This document shows, in pieces, positions 6,053 through 7,494 of a stretch of 7,494 nucleotides of DNA. A model generated the notes under the pieces. That model did no database searches. It saw only the letters and a list, made by a program, of their open reading frames with translations, and had not been told where the DNA came from. Made by a program: the position numbers and the translations under genes. Where the stretch lies: positions 1 to 7,494 of the forward strand of contig URNJ01000087.1 of assembly GCA_900549215.1 (NCBI GenBank). The letters run 5' to 3'. Source of the stretch: an uncultured Collinsella sp. (GTDB lineage Bacteria > Actinomycetota > Coriobacteriia > Coriobacteriales > Coriobacteriaceae). The stretch's first letter is position 1. Each line of letters begins with the position of its first letter.

Positions 6053-7192
6053 GTGATCTGCCCGCATTGCCTTAAGACTATCGAGGACGGCGCCTCGTTC
6101 TGCCCCTACTGCAACGCCTATGTGGGTCCGGGCGATGGTCCCGAGCACACCGAGTTCGTGTTCTGTGAGGGCTGCGGTGCCCGTCTTTCTCCACATGATC
6201 GTACGTGCCCCAAATGCGGACGCCCCGCTCCGGGTATCCTCTCCGAGGACGCGGCCGCATCCGACCTGGCAGCGGGCCGCACGGCGGGCTTTCCGCGCCT
6301 AACGCAAGAGCAGATCGATACCGAGGTGCCTCATGCGCCGGCCTCTGCCGCTGCGGTGCTCTCAGACGCCGCCGACCCCAATGAGACCTGCGTGCTGCCG
6401 GCTTTCGATAAGGATTTCGGTATTCCCAAGGTCGATATTCCCACGCCGGTTTCCCTGCACGACGATGCTCAAAAACCCAAGCGCAAGGTGCATCCCGACG
6501 AGGACGCCTATCACAAGCACAAGCGTCATATCCCCAAGCCGCTTATTATCATCGCGGTCCTTGCCGTCGTGTGCGGTGGTGCGTATTGGTTCGTGACGGC
6601 CGATCCCATGGGTGTCATGCCTGGCTTCTATGACCAGTTTGGCCAGGCCGCGCAGACGACCTTCCCCACGCGCCAAAAGGGCGAGGCGACTGAGGACGAT
6701 ACCAAGCAGGACGATTCTGCCGAGGTGGTCCAGGAAGATACCGTGCTGACCGATGACCAGCTCTACACCAAGCTCGACAGCCTGTATCAGACCATTGTGT
6801 CGTACAACAATGATCAGATCGGCGAGGTCATCGATTCCTTTAACAACGGTTATCTCCGAACGCCGCTGTCCACCCGTCAGGAGCTGTCGCAGAGTGCCTA
6901 CGCCCTGCGCGACCAGATCAAAAAGACGCAAGATGAGCTTAACAACCTTAAGTATCAGGACGATACGGTCTATGCGGATGACATCGCCCATTTAAAGCAG
7001 CTTGCCGAGTGGATGTATGAGCGCGTCGACTTAATCTGCCAGAGCTGGGATATCTCGCTGGCCATTCCCGATGGCGAGTCGATGAGTTCCCACCAAAGCG
7101 ATATCCTGGCGCCCATCGCACAGGGCGGCAACAGCGCGCTGAATCAGTACGACGCCAACGTGGGCTCCTGGAAGCCGCAGCAGCGTTCCTAA
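6053..7192 (+). CDS. Membrane protein with two N-terminal zinc ribbons and a helical extracytoplasmic domain, function unknown
   Basis: I do not recognise a named family. The 379-residue product starts with two tandem CxxC-10-CxxC zinc ribbons: C3/C6/C17/C20 and C38/C41/C52/C55. A flexible linker (about 57-140) leads to a basic stretch, then one transmembrane helix (about 163-183). By the positive-inside rule the zinc ribbons are cytoplasmic and the C-terminal part is outside. After an acidic, Asp/Glu-rich segment (about 205-235), residues 233-379 look mainly helical and polar, with no catalytic motif I can see. The architecture of zinc ribbon, one membrane helix and outer domain recalls TcaA-like proteins of Gram-positives, without clear sequence support. 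GTG 6053 is chosen for its ribosome binding site. The gene follows the ATPase by 103 bases with no clear terminator between, so co-transcription is possible. Confidence 0.85.
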   Translation: MICPHCLKTIEDGASFCPYCNAYVGPGDGPEHTEFVFCEGCGARLSPHDRTCPKCGRPAPGILSEDAAASDLAAGRTAGFPRLTQEQIDTEVPHAPASAAAVLSDAADPNETCVLPAFDKDFGIPKVDIPTPVSLHDDAQKPKRKVHPDEDAYHKHKRHIPKPLIIIAVLAVVCGGAYWFVTADPMGVMPGFYDQFGQAAQTTFPTRQKGEATEDDTKQDDSAEVVQEDTVLTDDQLYTKLDSLYQTIVSYNNDQIGEVIDSFNNGYLRTPLSTRQELSQSAYALRDQIKKTQDELNNLKYQDDTVYADDIAHLKQLAEWMYERVDLICQSWDISLAIPDGESMSSHQSDILAPIAQGGNSALNQYDANVGSWKPQQRS

Positions 7193-7230
7193 AATTAGTT
7201 CGCCATAGTCGGCATAACCTACGTGCGCAA

Positions 7231-7260
7231 TTGATGTAAGCGCATGCTTATTGCTACAAT
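7231..7260 (+). promoter_or_regulatory. Extended -10 promoter of the cyclophilin gene
   Basis: TTGATG (7231-7236), an 18-bp spacer and TACAAT (7255-7260), preceded by TGC, which makes an extended -10 element. Expected start is about 7266-7268, leaving a leader of roughly 33 bases before ATG 7300. Confidence 0.7.
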
Positions 7261-7299
7261 TCGTACAAATATGCTTTAAACGCACGAGGAAGGAACCAC

Positions 7300-7494
7300 A
7301 TGTTTGGTTTTAAGAAAGAGCTCTACACGCCCGAGTATCAGCTTGCCGGCGACGAGTGCGCCGTTATCGAGACGTCGAAGGGTACCATCAAGGTCAAGTT
7401 TGACGGTGAGGGCGCTCCCATTCATGTCGCGAACTTCTGCGAGCTTTCCACGATGGGTTTCTATGATGGCCTTAAATTCCATCGCTATGTGCCC
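7300..7494 (+). CDS. Cyclophilin-type peptidyl-prolyl cis-trans isomerase, N-terminal part
   Basis: Catalyses proline cis-trans isomerisation during protein folding. Only 65 codons are in the window. They show the typical cyclophilin opening strand ETSKGTIKVKF (24-34), then APIHVANFCEL (39-49), and GFYDGLKFHRYVP (53-65), which contains the FHR motif with the catalytic arginine (R62). Bacterial cyclophilins are usually 150-200 residues, so more than half is missing. No signal peptide or lipobox is visible, which suggests a cytoplasmic enzyme of the PpiB kind. A strong GAGGAAGGAA ribosome binding region (7286-7295) ends 4 bases before the ATG. The gene has its own promoter, so it is probably a separate unit from the zinc-ribbon gene. 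Confidence 0.93.
   Translation, partial: MFGFKKELYTPEYQLAGDECAVIETSKGTIKVKFDGEGAPIHVANFCELSTMGFYDGLKFHRYVP

Overview
The window looks like chromosomal DNA of a high-GC actinobacterium. The protein sequences and gene styles best fit the Coriobacteriia, probably Collinsella or a close relative; this is an inference from sequence style, not a database result. No insertion sequence, integrase, phage gene or CRISPR array is visible.

Left half, minus strand (1-2868): three aromatic amino acid genes read leftwards in the order aroF (DAHP synthase), tyrA (prephenate dehydrogenase), aroB (3-dehydroquinate synthase, running off the window edge). aroF and tyrA are separated by 3 bases, and the tyrA ribosome binding site lies inside the last codons of aroF. 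tyrA and aroB are separated by 36 bases. The set joins the first two shikimate-pathway steps with the tyrosine branch enzyme, so the operon probably serves general aromatic synthesis with a bias towards tyrosine.

Middle (2869-3210): a 204-base divergent intergenic region lies between aroF and a plus-strand tRNA-Arg(CCG), which has its own promoter and a downstream terminator. On the minus strand, in the aroF leader, there is an intrinsic terminator hairpin upstream of the aroF ribosome binding site, plus an upstream segment able to pair with its 3' arm. No minus-strand gene precedes it, so it reads as a transcription attenuator. This is the most interesting signal in the window.

Right half, plus strand (3226-7494): a P-type ATPase of about 907 residues with a strongly basic tail of about 100 residues; a membrane protein with two N-terminal zinc ribbons, one transmembrane helix and a helical extracytoplasmic domain; and the first 65 codons of a cyclophilin-type peptidyl-prolyl isomerase with a clear extended -10 promoter. 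The ATPase resembles the CtpE/CaxP-like cation pumps but lacks the acidic ion-binding residues of calcium ATPases.
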